Source of the DNA: Paenibacillus sp. cl123
Lineage (GTDB): Bacteria; Bacillota; Bacilli; Paenibacillales; NBRC-103111
DNA: 64,000 nucleotides
NCBI RefSeq assembly: GCF_900101595.1
Contig: NZ_FMYY01000001.1
Location: 58,735 to 122,734 of the forward strand
Direction of reading: 5' to 3'
Shown here: one piece after another, positions 43,131 to 52,325 of the stretch
Position numbering within the stretch: position 1 is the first letter of the stretch
How the letters are laid out: each line of letters opens with the position of its first letter
Made by a program: the position numbers and the translations under genes
Notes under the pieces: model-generated
Told to the model about the DNA's origin: nothing
What the model saw: only the letters and a program-made list of their open reading frames with translations
Database searches by the model: none

Positions 43131-44270
43131 ATGAGTTCCATCGACCGGATATTGGAACAAACGCTCGCCGGCAACCGGCTGAGCGTAGAGGATTGTGTAG
43201 CTTTATACGAATCGGATCAGATTGAGAAGATGGGACATGCCGCTAATCAGATGATGCTGCGCTACCATCCGGACCCGATCACAACGTTCGTCATCGGGCG
43301 CAATGTTAATTATACGAATATTTGCGATGTTTACTGCCGGTTCTGTGCTTTCTACCGCGCCCCTGGCTCCAAGGAAGGTTATGTGCTGCCGGACGAGACG
43401 ATTTTCCAGAAAATTCAAGAAACGATCGATGTGAAGGGTACGGAGATTTTGATGCAGGGCGGTACGAATCCAGATCTTCCTTTCACCTACTATACGAATA
43501 TTCTCCGGGAAATCAAAGCAAGATTCCCGGAGATTACGATGCATTCCTTCTCCCCCGCGGAGATCATGAAAATGAAGGAAGTATCGGAAGGGCTGACGCT
43601 TGAAGAGGTTGTCCGCGCGCTGCATGAAGCCGGTCTGGACTCGCTGCCGGGCGGCGGTGCGGAGATCCTGGATGACCGTACGCGGCGGAAGATCAGCCGC
43701 AAGAAGGGCTCCTGGACCGAGTGGATGGACGTGATGAAGACGGCCCATCGCATCGGGATGAACACGACGGCGACGATGGTTATCGGCTTCGGCGAAACCT
43801 ATGAAGAGCGCGCGATGCATATGCTGCGCGTGCGCGAGGCGCAGGATGAATGCATCAGGGCCGGGCATCCGTCCGAAGGCTTCCTGGCCTTTATCTCCTG
43901 GACCTTCCAGCCGGACAATACGAATCTGAAGGCCGAGAAGCTGGGCGCCGAGGATTACCTGAAAAATGTCGCGATAAGCCGTCTTATGCTGGACAACATC
44001 AAGAACTTCCAATCCTCGTGGGTAACGATGGGACCTGAGGTTGGCAAGCAGTCGCTCCACTATGGCTGTAACGACTTCGGCTCGACGATGATCGAGGAGA
44101 ACGTTGTTTCCGCCGCAGGAACGACGCACAAAGTCAACATCGGCTCGACCCTCGACCTGATCCGTCAGGCAGGCAAAATTCCTGCGCAGCGCAACACGCG
44201 ATATGAGATTTTGCGGATGTTTGACGACGAGAATGTGAAGGTCGAGAACGACTTCGTGATGCAGAACTAA
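43131..44270 (+). CDS. mqnC: Cyclic dehypoxanthinyl futalosine synthase
   Basis: 379 residues, radical SAM enzyme of the futalosine route to menaquinone. The cluster motif is C65-x3-C69-x2-C72 (NICDVYCRFCAF); other family stretches are LMQGGTNPDLPF, HSFSPAEI, LPGGGAEIL and TTATMVIGFGET. ATG 43131 has AAAGGAG nine bases upstream; earlier in-frame ATGs lack RBS. No other mqn gene lies in the window. Confidence 0.95.
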   Translation: MSSIDRILEQTLAGNRLSVEDCVALYESDQIEKMGHAANQMMLRYHPDPITTFVIGRNVNYTNICDVYCRFCAFYRAPGSKEGYVLPDETIFQKIQETIDVKGTEILMQGGTNPDLPFTYYTNILREIKARFPEITMHSFSPAEIMKMKEVSEGLTLEEVVRALHEAGLDSLPGGGAEILDDRTRRKISRKKGSWTEWMDVMKTAHRIGMNTTATMVIGFGETYEERAMHMLRVREAQDECIRAGHPSEGFLAFISWTFQPDNTNLKAEKLGAEDYLKNVAISRLMLDNIKNFQSSWVTMGPEVGKQSLHYGCNDFGSTMIEENVVSAAGTTHKVNIGSTLDLIRQAGKIPAQRNTRYEILRMFDDENVKVENDFVMQN

Positions 44271-44416
44271 GGGTTTGAGATGCAGGAGCTTCAGCGCTTG
44301 TCCGATAGCAGCCTCGTTGTCAGACAAGCGCTGTTTGGTGCGGCCCGGTAACGGGAAAGATGTATGCTGTCCCCGATAAGGGTCAAACCTATATAATGAA
44401 AAGGAGAGTGAAGCAG

Positions 44417-44845
44417 TTGGCTATTGAAGTATACATGAATTTTAACGGAAATTGCCGGGAGGCCGTCGAATTTTACGCTGAGGTGTTCAAGACGGAGAAG
44501 CCGCATATGATGACTTTTGGGGAGGCTCCTCCCAATCCTGAGTTTACTTTGCCGGAAGCCGCCAAGAACCTGATCATGCATGCGAAGCTGGTGATCGACG
44601 GCAGCACGGTGATGTTCTCCGATACATTTCCCGGGATGCCTTTCACAGCGGGCAATAATATCAACCTGACTGTCGTCAGCAAAAACGTCGATGATATTAA
44701 AGCGTATTATAACGGCTTGAAGGAAGGCGGCAAAGTAGAAATGGAGCTGCAAGAAACGTTCTGGAGCCCATGCTACGGCAAGCTGACCGACAAGTTCGGG
44801 ATTGAATGGCAGCTCAGCTACGATAACGGTCAGATGGGCCAATAG
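44417..44845 (+). CDS. VOC/PhnB-like family protein
   Basis: 142 residues from TTG 44417 (AAAAGGAGAG upstream); an upstream ATG at 44360 has no RBS. The sequence LAIEVYMNFNGNCREAVEFYAEVF and the later HAKLVIDGSTVMFSDTFPG and WGxLTDKFGIEWQLSY are typical of the PhnB/3-demethylubiquinone-methyltransferase-like VOC fold. Substrate unknown. Confidence 0.85.
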   Translation: MAIEVYMNFNGNCREAVEFYAEVFKTEKPHMMTFGEAPPNPEFTLPEAAKNLIMHAKLVIDGSTVMFSDTFPGMPFTAGNNINLTVVSKNVDDIKAYYNGLKEGGKVEMELQETFWSPCYGKLTDKFGIEWQLSYDNGQMGQ

Positions 44846-44861
44846 CATAAGCAAGACCGCG

Positions 44862-44904
44862 GCCGGCAGCCGTCCGAAAAAGGGACAGGCTGCCGGCTAT
44901 TTTT
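44862..44904 (+). terminator. Terminator of the VOC gene
   Basis: GCCGGCAGCC (44862-44871) pairs with GGCTGCCGGC (44888-44897), then TATTTTT. Confidence 0.9.
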
Positions 44905-45042
44905 GCGACAGGGCGTGCAGATCAGATCGGCGACAGGTATACGGGAATATAACGAATATAAGCGTTTTTTCCGTATAAGCTCCAAACCGAATTTGATAAA
45001 ATAAGGAAAAGAAGCAAGGATTAAAGGAAGGGGAGTTTGCCG

Positions 45043-46128
45043 ATGGAGAAATACGGAACGGTAGGTATAGACGGCTTCGAGCTGGCTTACCGTGTAGAAG
45101 GGGAGGGCACTCCCATACTCGTAGTAGGCAGCCGTATGTATTACCCTAGGCTCTTCTCGGAGGAGCTGAGGAACAAGTTTCAATGGATCTTTATCGACCA
45201 TAGGGGCTTTGTGAAGCCGCCCGGAGCAGTGAGCGCCGAGCAGTATGCTTTGGAAACCGTGGTCGATGATATCGAAAAAATCAGACAACACCTGGGCCTG
45301 GAGCAAGTAGTTATGCTGGGACATTCGGGGCATGCTTTTTTGGCGCTGGAGTATGCGATTAAATATCCGGAGCGTGTCCGCGAGCTGGTGCTGCTTAATT
45401 CGGCGCCTTCGAACAGTGAGGAAAGGCAGCGGCAGAGCTTGGCTTATTTCGCCGAGCATGCAAGTCCGGATAGAAAGAGGAAGTTCGAGCAGGACATAGC
45501 CGGGCTGGCATCGGACATCGAGCGGGAGCCGGACAGGCGTTTCGTCCATCTGTTGATTAGGATGGGAGCCCATAGCTTCTATGATTATAACTTTGATTCC
45601 GGCTATTTATGGCAAGACGTTTATACGAATATGCAAATTATCGATCATTTGTGGGGAGAGGCGTTCGCGAAGCTGGATATGATGGAGCGCTTGGCCTATG
45701 TACGCATGCCGGTGCTTCTCGGCCTGGGCAGCTATGATTATTTGGTAGCTCCGCTCTCCCTATGGGATAGGGTGGAAGAGAGGTATCAGCATGTCAATAA
45801 GGTTGTGTTCGAGCACAGCGGCCATAATCCGATGCTTGAAGAGCCTGAGCGATTTGACTCCGTGCTCGTCGGCTGGCTTAATCAAGAAAACCGCGCGGCG
45901 GCATTCGGCGGGCGTATCAAGCAGCTGCGCCGGCAGCAGGAGCTGACGCTGCGGAAGCTTTCGGAGAAAGCAGGCATCAGCTATTCCTTAAGCCATGCGA
46001 TTGAGAGGGGCGAGCTGCTCCCGACCGAGGAGGCGGTGTTGTCCATCGCCCGCGCTCTCGGCCAACATAAGCCGGACGAGCTGCTGGCTCTGGCCGGCTA
46101 TGGACGCGAGCAGGGCAAAGCCGACTGA
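45043..46128 (+). CDS. Alpha/beta hydrolase fused to XRE-type HTH domain
   Basis: 361 residues from ATG 45043. Residues 1-285 are an alpha/beta hydrolase: oxyanion region near GSRMYYP, nucleophile Ser in MLGHSGHAFLALEYA, later Asp in LGLGSYDYLVAP and His in HSGHNPMLEEPERF. Residues about 290-355 are a helix-turn-helix of the Xre/Cro kind: GGRIKQLRRQQELTLRKLSEKAGISYSLSHAIERGELLPTEEAVLSIARALG. Normally the HTH comes first when fused to a sensor; here it is C-terminal. The hydrolase may act as a ligand sensor or still be an enzyme. Flanked by a terminator on the left and a convergent gene on the right. Confidence 0.9.
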   Translation: MEKYGTVGIDGFELAYRVEGEGTPILVVGSRMYYPRLFSEELRNKFQWIFIDHRGFVKPPGAVSAEQYALETVVDDIEKIRQHLGLEQVVMLGHSGHAFLALEYAIKYPERVRELVLLNSAPSNSEERQRQSLAYFAEHASPDRKRKFEQDIAGLASDIEREPDRRFVHLLIRMGAHSFYDYNFDSGYLWQDVYTNMQIIDHLWGEAFAKLDMMERLAYVRMPVLLGLGSYDYLVAPLSLWDRVEERYQHVNKVVFEHSGHNPMLEEPERFDSVLVGWLNQENRAAAFGGRIKQLRRQQELTLRKLSEKAGISYSLSHAIERGELLPTEEAVLSIARALGQHKPDELLALAGYGREQGKAD

Positions 46129-46184
46129 GCGGTTGAGTGCCGAGTGGCAAAACGAACGATTAAGCGACTAAGCGACTAAGTGCG

Positions 46185-47759
46185 TCATCCCAGCCAATAG
46201 AACAGGACGCCATCCGCCCGTTCACGGGCTTCTTCATAAGAAGCATGCGCAAGCTGCGGGATCAGCAGTCCTGTACGGCCTGCGGCTTCGCCGCCACCTG
46301 CAGCTTTGGATGGGAGCGGCTCTCCACTTCCGCCCGTCCCCGCATCCCCGATGACGACTTCGGTTCCCAGAGGAACAAGCTTGAAGAGAGCGGTCATGTC
46401 CGCATTGTTTAGCCGTATACAGCCCAAGGAACGGTTGGCGCCGATCGACGCGTCATCCGCTGTCCCATGCAGGGCGATCTCTTCCAAGCCAAGCGCTGCG
46501 GATCCGTAAACGCCGGGCGTCCGGCTTGAAGGCGACAGAACACGCGCATTCACATGAAAGCTGCCGGAGGGAGTAGAGTCGCCGGCCCCCAGGCCCACGG
46601 GGTAGCGGGCAATTGACAGTTTGCCGCTGCGGAGCTCCACGAGATGCTCGGTACGATTCACCCACAGCTTTACCGGCTCGAAAGGAAGCTCGGCCGCCGT
46701 TTGCGGTCCTGCAAGCTCCTGCCCTCCCTCCGTCAGCGTTGTATTCGGATAGAACATCGCTTCTGCCGATGCCGCGTTTCTATCGTACACCCAGCCCCCG
46801 CTTCCATCAAAAAAGGTCCGGACATCGTCCGAACCGGATCGGGCTTCCTCGGGAAGGAAGCTCAAGTAATTATGAGGATACGCTTGGAGCAGCTCCGCAA
46901 CTGTTGCCGGGGCATGCCCGTTACTCGCCGTATAGGCGACAAGGGCGGTGCGAACGAGATTGGCCGAAGCCTGGTTGCGCGATTTCAGCTGAGGCAGATC
47001 CGGCTGGAGAAAGCGGATTTTAACAGCCCGATCTACGGCCGGATTATATTCGGCGATGACGAAGGCTTTGCTCCTCCATGCTTCATCAGGCAGCGGAACC
47101 GCTTGCAGCTCCGGATAGTCCGCAGATGAAGCGACGCCGTACAGCATAATCAGCGAGTTGGGATAAGCTTTGGCCAAACTGAGCGTTTTCTCATGAAGGG
47201 CATGCTCGACATCCTGATTGGACTTGCCATGCGGAATCGTCAGCATAAACGGATGCTCGGCGCTTTCATAAGTGACGGACTTGCCGACGACAGGCCAAGG
47301 CTTCAAAAACGTCACAACCTTCGTTAGGGAAGGCGGCGTAAAAAACAGCAGCAGCAGCACGACATTGACAAGCAGCAGAGTGAGCAGCAGCACTTTGAGA
47401 AATAAAGGCAGCACGCGTTCCTCCCGCGCAGCGGTTTCCTCCTCGGCGGCCGATGCATCGGCAAAATGATGCTCTTCCTCCTGCTTGATCAAGCGGCGGA
47501 TCGAAGCGGATGCCTGATAATAGTAGTCCGACGGATAAGTATGCATCGCTTGCTGGTAATGCAAAATGGCTTTTTTGCGCATCTCTTTCTGTTCATAGTG
47601 CTGGGCCAGACGGAAATGTGCTTCGGGCGAATGAGGGTCGAGGTAACGGATGACCTTCTCATGATAGAGCGGGTCAAACCGATTCAGATAAAGATTTTTG
47701 CGCAAACGCACCAACTGGTCTGACGATGGAGAAGGGAAACGACCGCGTACAGGCTGCAT
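46185..47759 (-). CDS. L,D-transpeptidase (YkuD) with N-terminal cytosolic TPR-like part
   Basis: 524 residues. N-terminal about 100 residues are TPR-like helices (SPEAHFRLAQHYEQKEMRKKAILHYQQAM), then a transmembrane helix (about 118-145, LFLKVLLLTLLLVNVVLLLLFF), a large extracytoplasmic middle, and a YkuD domain near residues 370-460 with HGTADDASIGANRSLGCIRL, catalytic Cys447. It would make 3-3 cross-links or anchor proteins in peptidoglycan. About 60 further residues, Gly/Ala-rich, follow. ATG 47759 is set by TAGGAGGATTGTG. Promoter carries a palindrome (47791-47815). Confidence 0.9.
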   Translation of the reverse strand: MQPVRGRFPSPSSDQLVRLRKNLYLNRFDPLYHEKVIRYLDPHSPEAHFRLAQHYEQKEMRKKAILHYQQAMHTYPSDYYYQASASIRRLIKQEEEHHFADASAAEEETAAREERVLPLFLKVLLLTLLLVNVVLLLLFFTPPSLTKVVTFLKPWPVVGKSVTYESAEHPFMLTIPHGKSNQDVEHALHEKTLSLAKAYPNSLIMLYGVASSADYPELQAVPLPDEAWRSKAFVIAEYNPAVDRAVKIRFLQPDLPQLKSRNQASANLVRTALVAYTASNGHAPATVAELLQAYPHNYLSFLPEEARSGSDDVRTFFDGSGGWVYDRNAASAEAMFYPNTTLTEGGQELAGPQTAAELPFEPVKLWVNRTEHLVELRSGKLSIARYPVGLGAGDSTPSGSFHVNARVLSPSSRTPGVYGSAALGLEEIALHGTADDASIGANRSLGCIRLNNADMTALFKLVPLGTEVVIGDAGTGGSGEPLPSKAAGGGEAAGRTGLLIPQLAHASYEEARERADGVLFYWLG

Positions 47760-47790
47760 CACAATCCTCCTAGCTTAGCTTTGTCGTACA

Positions 47791-47849
47791 ATTATGATAC
47801 AAATAGTATCATAATGAAGCGTATAGTTCAAATATAATACAAAATGTAT
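47791..47849 (-). promoter_or_regulatory. Promoter of the L,D-transpeptidase gene with two operator-like sites
   Basis: On the minus strand: -35 TTGAAC (47831-47826), 17-base spacer, -10 TACTAT (47808-47803). The -10 lies inside a perfect palindrome with arms ATTATGATAC (47791-47800) and GTATCATAAT (47806-47815). A related site ATAC-AAAAT-GTAT (47837-47849) is centred 40 bases upstream. Confidence 0.75.
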
Positions 47850-47865
47850 CCTTGTGGAAATAAAA

Positions 47866-47893
47866 AAACCTTGCATCCCCTACGATGTCAAGG
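47866..47893 (-). terminator. Terminator of the GGDEF gene
   Basis: Minus-strand CCTTGACATC and GATGCAAGG form a stem (47869-47893) followed by a run of seven T (47868-47862). Confidence 0.8.
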
Positions 47894-48992
47894 TCACTCG
47901 TTCTTCCTGGTACAGCTCGATCCGATTGCGGCCTTTATGCTTGGCGCGGTAAAGAGCCGTATCCGCGCCTCCAAATAAATCCTCTTTGGCGCAGCCTTTA
48001 TAAAAGGCATGCAGGCCGATGCTGATGGTGACCTGATTGCCGTTTAACTCCTCGTGCCTTACGGCAGAAATATGATGACGGATACGCTCCAACTGCAGCA
48101 GCGCATCCCGCGCATCGGTTTCTGTGAACAGGATGGCGAATTCTTCGCCGCCGTATCGCGCCGGGAAGTCGTTGGGCGACACCATCTCTTGAAGGATACA
48201 GGCGACTTTCTTCAGGACCGCGTCTCCAGCGCGATGGCCGTAAGTATCGTTCACTTTCTTGAAATGATCGATATCCAGCAGCGCCAGCTGGAAGCTTAGA
48301 TCATTCTGCTCGCCTTGCCTTATCAGCTCTTCGAGATATTCATGGAACGACATATGGTTGTACAGGCCGGTAAGCGCATCGGTTTTGGCGAGCTTATCCA
48401 TCAAAATATTTTTGACCAGCAGATCCTGCTCGGAGGCGATGGTGGAGCGCAAGTCTTTCATCAGATCCGATCCCCGCTTCATCACCTCAAGCCCAAGAAA
48501 AGTGCCGATCAGCAAGACGATCGTCATAACGAACAGATCAATGTCTGTATAAGCGGACATATGTTTCAACTGAAGGCCATACAAGGTCCAGAGAGCGGCC
48601 AAGGTAATAAAAAAGGCGAATACAATCTTACGTCCTTGAAAGTAAAAAATAGATGTCAAAATCGGCAAAAACAACGTCGTAATTAACGGACCGATCATGG
48701 GAAACGAAATTATCAAATTGAGCGACAAAATAAGGCCGCCCGTAATTACAATATAATCATTCCAGCTCTTCAGCAGCTTCAGAACCGCTTCAACGACTAA
48801 AAGCCCGATGCAGGTCCAGCACGCAAACTGACCGACAAGTGCAATCGGGTAATCCTGTGAACGAGTGTAGCTGTAGACCCCGGCTAATGCTGCGCTTGCC
48901 GCGATGCAGATAACAGCTATAATCCAATAGCCGTTCAAGAACCTCCGGTTCCAACGCGGCATCTTGGCGTGATTGACCACATCAAAAACCAT
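47880..48992 (-). CDS. Membrane diguanylate cyclase (GGDEF)
   Basis: 370 residues from ATG 48992 (GGAGTGAG upstream; ATG 49025 is also open). Five or six hydrophobic segments between residues 15 and 170, then a GGDEF domain with DALTGLYNHMSFHEYLE, DIDHFKKVNDTYGH and the active site RYGGEEFAIL, all residues for c-di-GMP synthesis present. The inhibitory I-site RxxD before it is absent (SPND in that place). The sensor is a 5-6-TM module without a recognised ligand domain. Confidence 0.92.
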   Translation of the reverse strand: MVFDVVNHAKMPRWNRRFLNGYWIIAVICIAASAALAGVYSYTRSQDYPIALVGQFACWTCIGLLVVEAVLKLLKSWNDYIVITGGLILSLNLIISFPMIGPLITTLFLPILTSIFYFQGRKIVFAFFITLAALWTLYGLQLKHMSAYTDIDLFVMTIVLLIGTFLGLEVMKRGSDLMKDLRSTIASEQDLLVKNILMDKLAKTDALTGLYNHMSFHEYLEELIRQGEQNDLSFQLALLDIDHFKKVNDTYGHRAGDAVLKKVACILQEMVSPNDFPARYGGEEFAILFTETDARDALLQLERIRHHISAVRHEELNGNQVTISIGLHAFYKGCAKEDLFGGADTALYRAKHKGRNRIELYQEERVTLTS

Positions 48993-49055
48993 AGGACTCA
49001 CTCCATAATTCTGGTTAAATCTCATTTATTACTATACCATGGCCATTTGTTGTTT

Positions 49056-49084
49056 GTATATATGGTAGTCGCGGGCCATATACT
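49056..49084 (+). promoter_or_regulatory. Putative SigE-type promoter of ytxC
   Basis: GTATATA (49056-49062), 14-base spacer, CATATACT (49077-49084), close to the SigE consensus (GHATATT / CATACAAT). Motif match only. Confidence 0.5.
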
Positions 49085-49126
49085 TTAAAGGAACAAAGCA
49101 ACGGGACTGAAAGGAGTGAAGCAAGC

Positions 49127-50056
49127 ATGAAGCTGTTAACGGTTATGACTCATGTGCGAACGGAAGCGCAGGCGGAGCATGCGGCACGCATGTTTAAGCT
49201 ATCCGGCGAGCTCTTACATAATGCAAATAAAATTCAGATAACGGCTGACAAGCATGGAGGAACGCTCAAAATCGATCTCTCCGGCCGGCTGCCCGACTTT
49301 CAGCTTCAAAGGGACGGAGAGATCTTTTTGGCGGAAGCGGCTGAGGCATTGGCGTCTTACATTATGCAGGAAGAGGAAGAGAGGCTCCTGTGCAAGCTGA
49401 TTCGCGTTGATTTTCATTACAAGCAAGAGGCGGAAATTGAGCAAATTTTGACCTATTGCGACCATATTCTGAATGATGCCGAAGAAGTGTCAGCCGCAAG
49501 CGCCAGCGCGAACGCGAGAAAACGCCGTAAGGAAAAGCTGGCCGGCGAGATCGAGGCTTATATACGTACGGAAACCGAGCTTCATATCGATGGCTTGCTG
49601 CGCTTTCGGCTTCAGGCGTACAAGCAGGAGCTCAGAGAGGTGGCCGAATACGCGATCGACGAATTTATGATGGACCGCCAATATCAGGAGTTTATTTCGC
49701 TGCTGCAATATTTTGTCTATATTCAGGAAGCGAAAATTCCGTTCGTTCATCTGGTACACAAGGGAGGCAGCGAGTTCAAGCTGCTGAATGACCGGATGGA
49801 GGAGATTGAGCCGGATGATCCCGAGGCTGTCGTGACCGTAGAGATGCTGGAGAAGGATATGAATTTCGAGGATATGATCGTCAGCACGCTGATCACGGTG
49901 TCCCCGCAGACGATCTACATTCATACCCGGGAGCCGGAGGCTCAGGTTATCAGGACGATCCGGCAAATTTTCGAGAACCGGGTAGAGCTGTGCGGGTACT
50001 GCAGACTATGCCAAAATCTTGACCGCTCGGCCGCGGCCGAATATAATAAGATTTAA
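49127..50056 (+). CDS. ytxC: Sporulation protein YtxC
   Basis: 309 residues, predicted soluble. The Glu/Lys-rich middle and C-terminal VSPQTIYIHTREPEAQVIRTIRQIFENRVELCGYCRLC match YtxC, found in spore formers. In B. subtilis ytxC sits immediately upstream of thrS, as here. Start at ATG 49127 follows AAAGGAGTGAAGCAAGC. A SigE-like promoter upstream would fit mother-cell expression. The strong promoter of the thrS leader lies within its last codons. Confidence 0.85.
   Translation: MKLLTVMTHVRTEAQAEHAARMFKLSGELLHNANKIQITADKHGGTLKIDLSGRLPDFQLQRDGEIFLAEAAEALASYIMQEEEERLLCKLIRVDFHYKQEAEIEQILTYCDHILNDAEEVSAASASANARKRRKEKLAGEIEAYIRTETELHIDGLLRFRLQAYKQELREVAEYAIDEFMMDRQYQEFISLLQYFVYIQEAKIPFVHLVHKGGSEFKLLNDRMEEIEPDDPEAVVTVEMLEKDMNFEDMIVSTLITVSPQTIYIHTREPEAQVIRTIRQIFENRVELCGYCRLCQNLDRSAAAEYNKI
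50019..50047 (+). promoter_or_regulatory. SigA promoter of the thrS leader
   Basis: TTGACC (50019-50024), exact 17-base spacer, perfect TATAAT (50042-50047), inside the 3' end of ytxC; predicted start about 50054. Confidence 0.75.
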
Positions 50057-50190
50057 AGCTGAGGATCTGTTTGCGTCGCATGGTATGCGGGCCGGAAGCT
50101 TGATGCCGGCAGACGACGGGTTGATTTAGGGTGGAACCACGAGCCAAGCGCACTCGTCCCTTTGTGGGAGGAATGCGCTTATTATTATTT
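50054..50190 (+). ncRNA. T-box leader of thrS, with a very short 5' part
   Basis: T-box sequence AGGGTGGAACCACGAG (50128-50143) is present. Antiterminator: AGGG (50128-50131) with CCCT (50158-50161) and ACGAG (50139-50143) with CTCGT (50153-50157), leaving the TGGAACC bulge that binds the tRNA end. Competing terminator: AAGCGCA (50146-50152) with TGCGCTT (50174-50180), then ATTATTATTT. Only about 74 bases lie between the predicted transcription start and the T-box, too few for a standard stem I. Confidence 0.85.
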
Positions 50191-50252
50191 CAAGGCTAAG
50201 CAAGGCTCCGCCAGGAGCGATTCTTAAGCATGAATACGGAGGTTTGGCGAAC

Positions 50253-52193
50253 ATGGCAGTGAAGGTAACGTTTCCGGACGGAGCTGTTCGGGAGTATGAA
50301 CAGGGAACAACGATCGAAGAGGTGGCCGGCTCCATCAGCAGCGGTTTGAAGAAAAATGCCGTGATCGGCAAGCTGAACGGCAAGCCTGTGGACTTGAATA
50401 CGGCCCTGGAAGAGGATGCGGCGCTGGAGATTGTAACGCTCGACAGCGAAGCGGGGCTTGAGGTATATCGTCACAGCACGGCTCACTTGATGGCTCAGGC
50501 AATCAAGCGTATTTATGGAGAGAAGACGGTCAAGCTTGGGATCGGTCCGGTAATTGAGGACGGATTTTATTACGATATCGATCTGGAGAGCTCCATCACG
50601 CCTGAAGACCTGACGAAGATCGAGAAAGAGATGGAGCGCATCGTCCAGGAAAATCTGCCGATCCGCCGGCGTGTCGTCAGCCGCGAGGAAGCGCTGCGTA
50701 TTTTCGGCGAGCTGGAAGATCCCCTCAAGCTGGAGCTGATCCGGGACTTGCCGGAGGATTCGGTGCTTACGATCTATGACCAAGGCGAGTTTTTCGATTT
50801 GTGCCGGGGGCCTCATCTGCCTTCCACCGGCCGCATCAAGGCGTTCAAGCTGCTCAGCGTAGCGGGCGCGTACTGGCGCGGAGATTCCAAGAACAAGATG
50901 CTGCAGCGGATTTACGGTACGGCGTTCCCCAAGAAGGCGGAGCTGGACGAGCATCTGCATCTGCTGGAGGAAGCGAAGAAACGCGACCACCGCAAGCTCG
51001 GCAAGGAGCTGAAGGTATTCGGCTTCTCCAGCGAGGTCGGACAAGGCCTCCCTCTTTGGCTGCCTAACGGAGCCAAAATCCGCCGCACGATGGAGCGGTA
51101 TATCGTTGATTTGGAAGAGCGTCTCGGCTACCAGCATGTGTACACGCCTGTGCTTGCCAACGTCGAGCTGTACAAGACAAGCGGACACTGGGAGCACTAT
51201 CAGGAGGACATGTTCCCCAAGATGGTGATGGACAACGAGGAGCTTGTTCTTAGACCGATGAATTGTCCGCATCATATGATGGTGTACAAGAGCGATATGC
51301 GCAGCTACCGGGATCTGCCGGTACGGATCGCCGAGCTCGGCATGATGCACCGTTACGAGATGTCGGGCGCGCTGACCGGACTGCACCGCGTACGCGCGAT
51401 GACGTTGAACGACGCCCATATTTTCTGCCGTCCGGACCAGATCAAGGAAGAGTTCGCGCGGGTCGTAAACCTGATTCGTCATGTATACGAAGACTTCGGC
51501 ATCAAGGAATACCGCTTCCGTCTGTCCTACCGCGATCCGAAGGATACCGAGAAATACTTCCAGAACGACGAGATGTGGGAGATGTCGCAGCGGATGCTGC
51601 GCGAGGTCGTCGAGGAGCTGGGGCTGCCTTTCTTCGAAGCCGAAGGGGAAGCCGCTTTCTACGGGCCGAAGCTTGACGTGCAGATCAAGACGGCGCTCAA
51701 GAAAGAGGAGACGCTGTCTACGGCGCAGCTCGACTTCCTGCTGCCGGAGCGGTTCCAGCTCGAGTATGTAGGCGCAGACGGACAGAAGCATCGTCCGGTC
51801 GTCATCCACCGCGGCATTATTTCCACGATGGAGCGTATGACGGCATTTCTGCTGGAAAACTTCGCGGGAGCGCTGCCGACTTGGCTAAGCCCTGTTCAAG
51901 CCAAAGTGCTGCCGGTATCGGGCAACTTCGACGCTTATGCACGCGAGCTTCAGGAAAAGCTGCAATTGGCGGGCATCCGGGTGGAAGCCGATCTGCGCAA
52001 TGAGAAGCTGGGCTATAAGATCCGCGAAGCGCAGCTGGAGAAAATTCCTTATATGCTTGTCGTCGGGGAGAACGAAGTGAAGTCCCAGGGAGCTTCTGTG
52101 CGCAAGCGCGGAGCGGGCGATCTGGGTGCGCAAAGCATCGACCAGGTGATTGCGATGATTCAGCAAGATATTGCGAGCAAAACCGTATCCTAA
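50253..52193 (+). CDS. thrS: Threonyl-tRNA synthetase
   Basis: 646 residues, complete. TGS domain at the N-terminus ([23 protein letters not shown]), editing/SAD region with [16 protein letters not shown], class II catalytic motifs [11 protein letters not shown] (motif 2 zinc/substrate), [16 protein letters not shown], and the anticodon-binding domain at the C-terminus. ATG 50253 is preferred to TTG 50244, which is too close to GGAGG. Regulated by the T-box above. Confidence 0.97.
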   Translation: MAVKVTFPDGAVREYEQGTTIEEVAGSISSGLKKNAVIGKLNGKPVDLNTALEEDAALEIVTLDSEAGLEVYRHSTAHLMAQAIKRIYGEKTVKLGIGPVIEDGFYYDIDLESSITPEDLTKIEKEMERIVQENLPIRRRVVSREEALRIFGELEDPLKLELIRDLPEDSVLTIYDQGEFFDLCRGPHLPSTGRIKAFKLLSVAGAYWRGDSKNKMLQRIYGTAFPKKAELDEHLHLLEEAKKRDHRKLGKELKVFGFSSEVGQGLPLWLPNGAKIRRTMERYIVDLEERLGYQHVYTPVLANVELYKTSGHWEHYQEDMFPKMVMDNEELVLRPMNCPHHMMVYKSDMRSYRDLPVRIAELGMMHRYEMSGALTGLHRVRAMTLNDAHIFCRPDQIKEEFARVVNLIRHVYEDFGIKEYRFRLSYRDPKDTEKYFQNDEMWEMSQRMLREVVEELGLPFFEAEGEAAFYGPKLDVQIKTALKKEETLSTAQLDFLLPERFQLEYVGADGQKHRPVVIHRGIISTMERMTAFLLENFAGALPTWLSPVQAKVLPVSGNFDAYARELQEKLQLAGIRVEADLRNEKLGYKIREAQLEKIPYMLVVGENEVKSQGASVRKRGAGDLGAQSIDQVIAMIQQDIASKTVS

Positions 52194-52210
52194 TACCATG
52201 AGCACAAATG

Positions 52211-52236
52211 AAGACGTTCCTTCGGGAGCGTCTTTT
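52211..52236 (+). terminator. Terminator of thrS
   Basis: AAGACGTTCC (52211-52220), TTCG tetraloop, GGAGCGTCTT (52225-52234), then TT. Confidence 0.85.
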
Positions 52237-52325
52237 GGCCGTTGCTGAGCTGAAACACAGGTTTGTGTATAAAACCTCCTCGTCCTGGAGACTCTTCTAT
52301 AGTAAGGGGAGGTTTAACAAAACCT

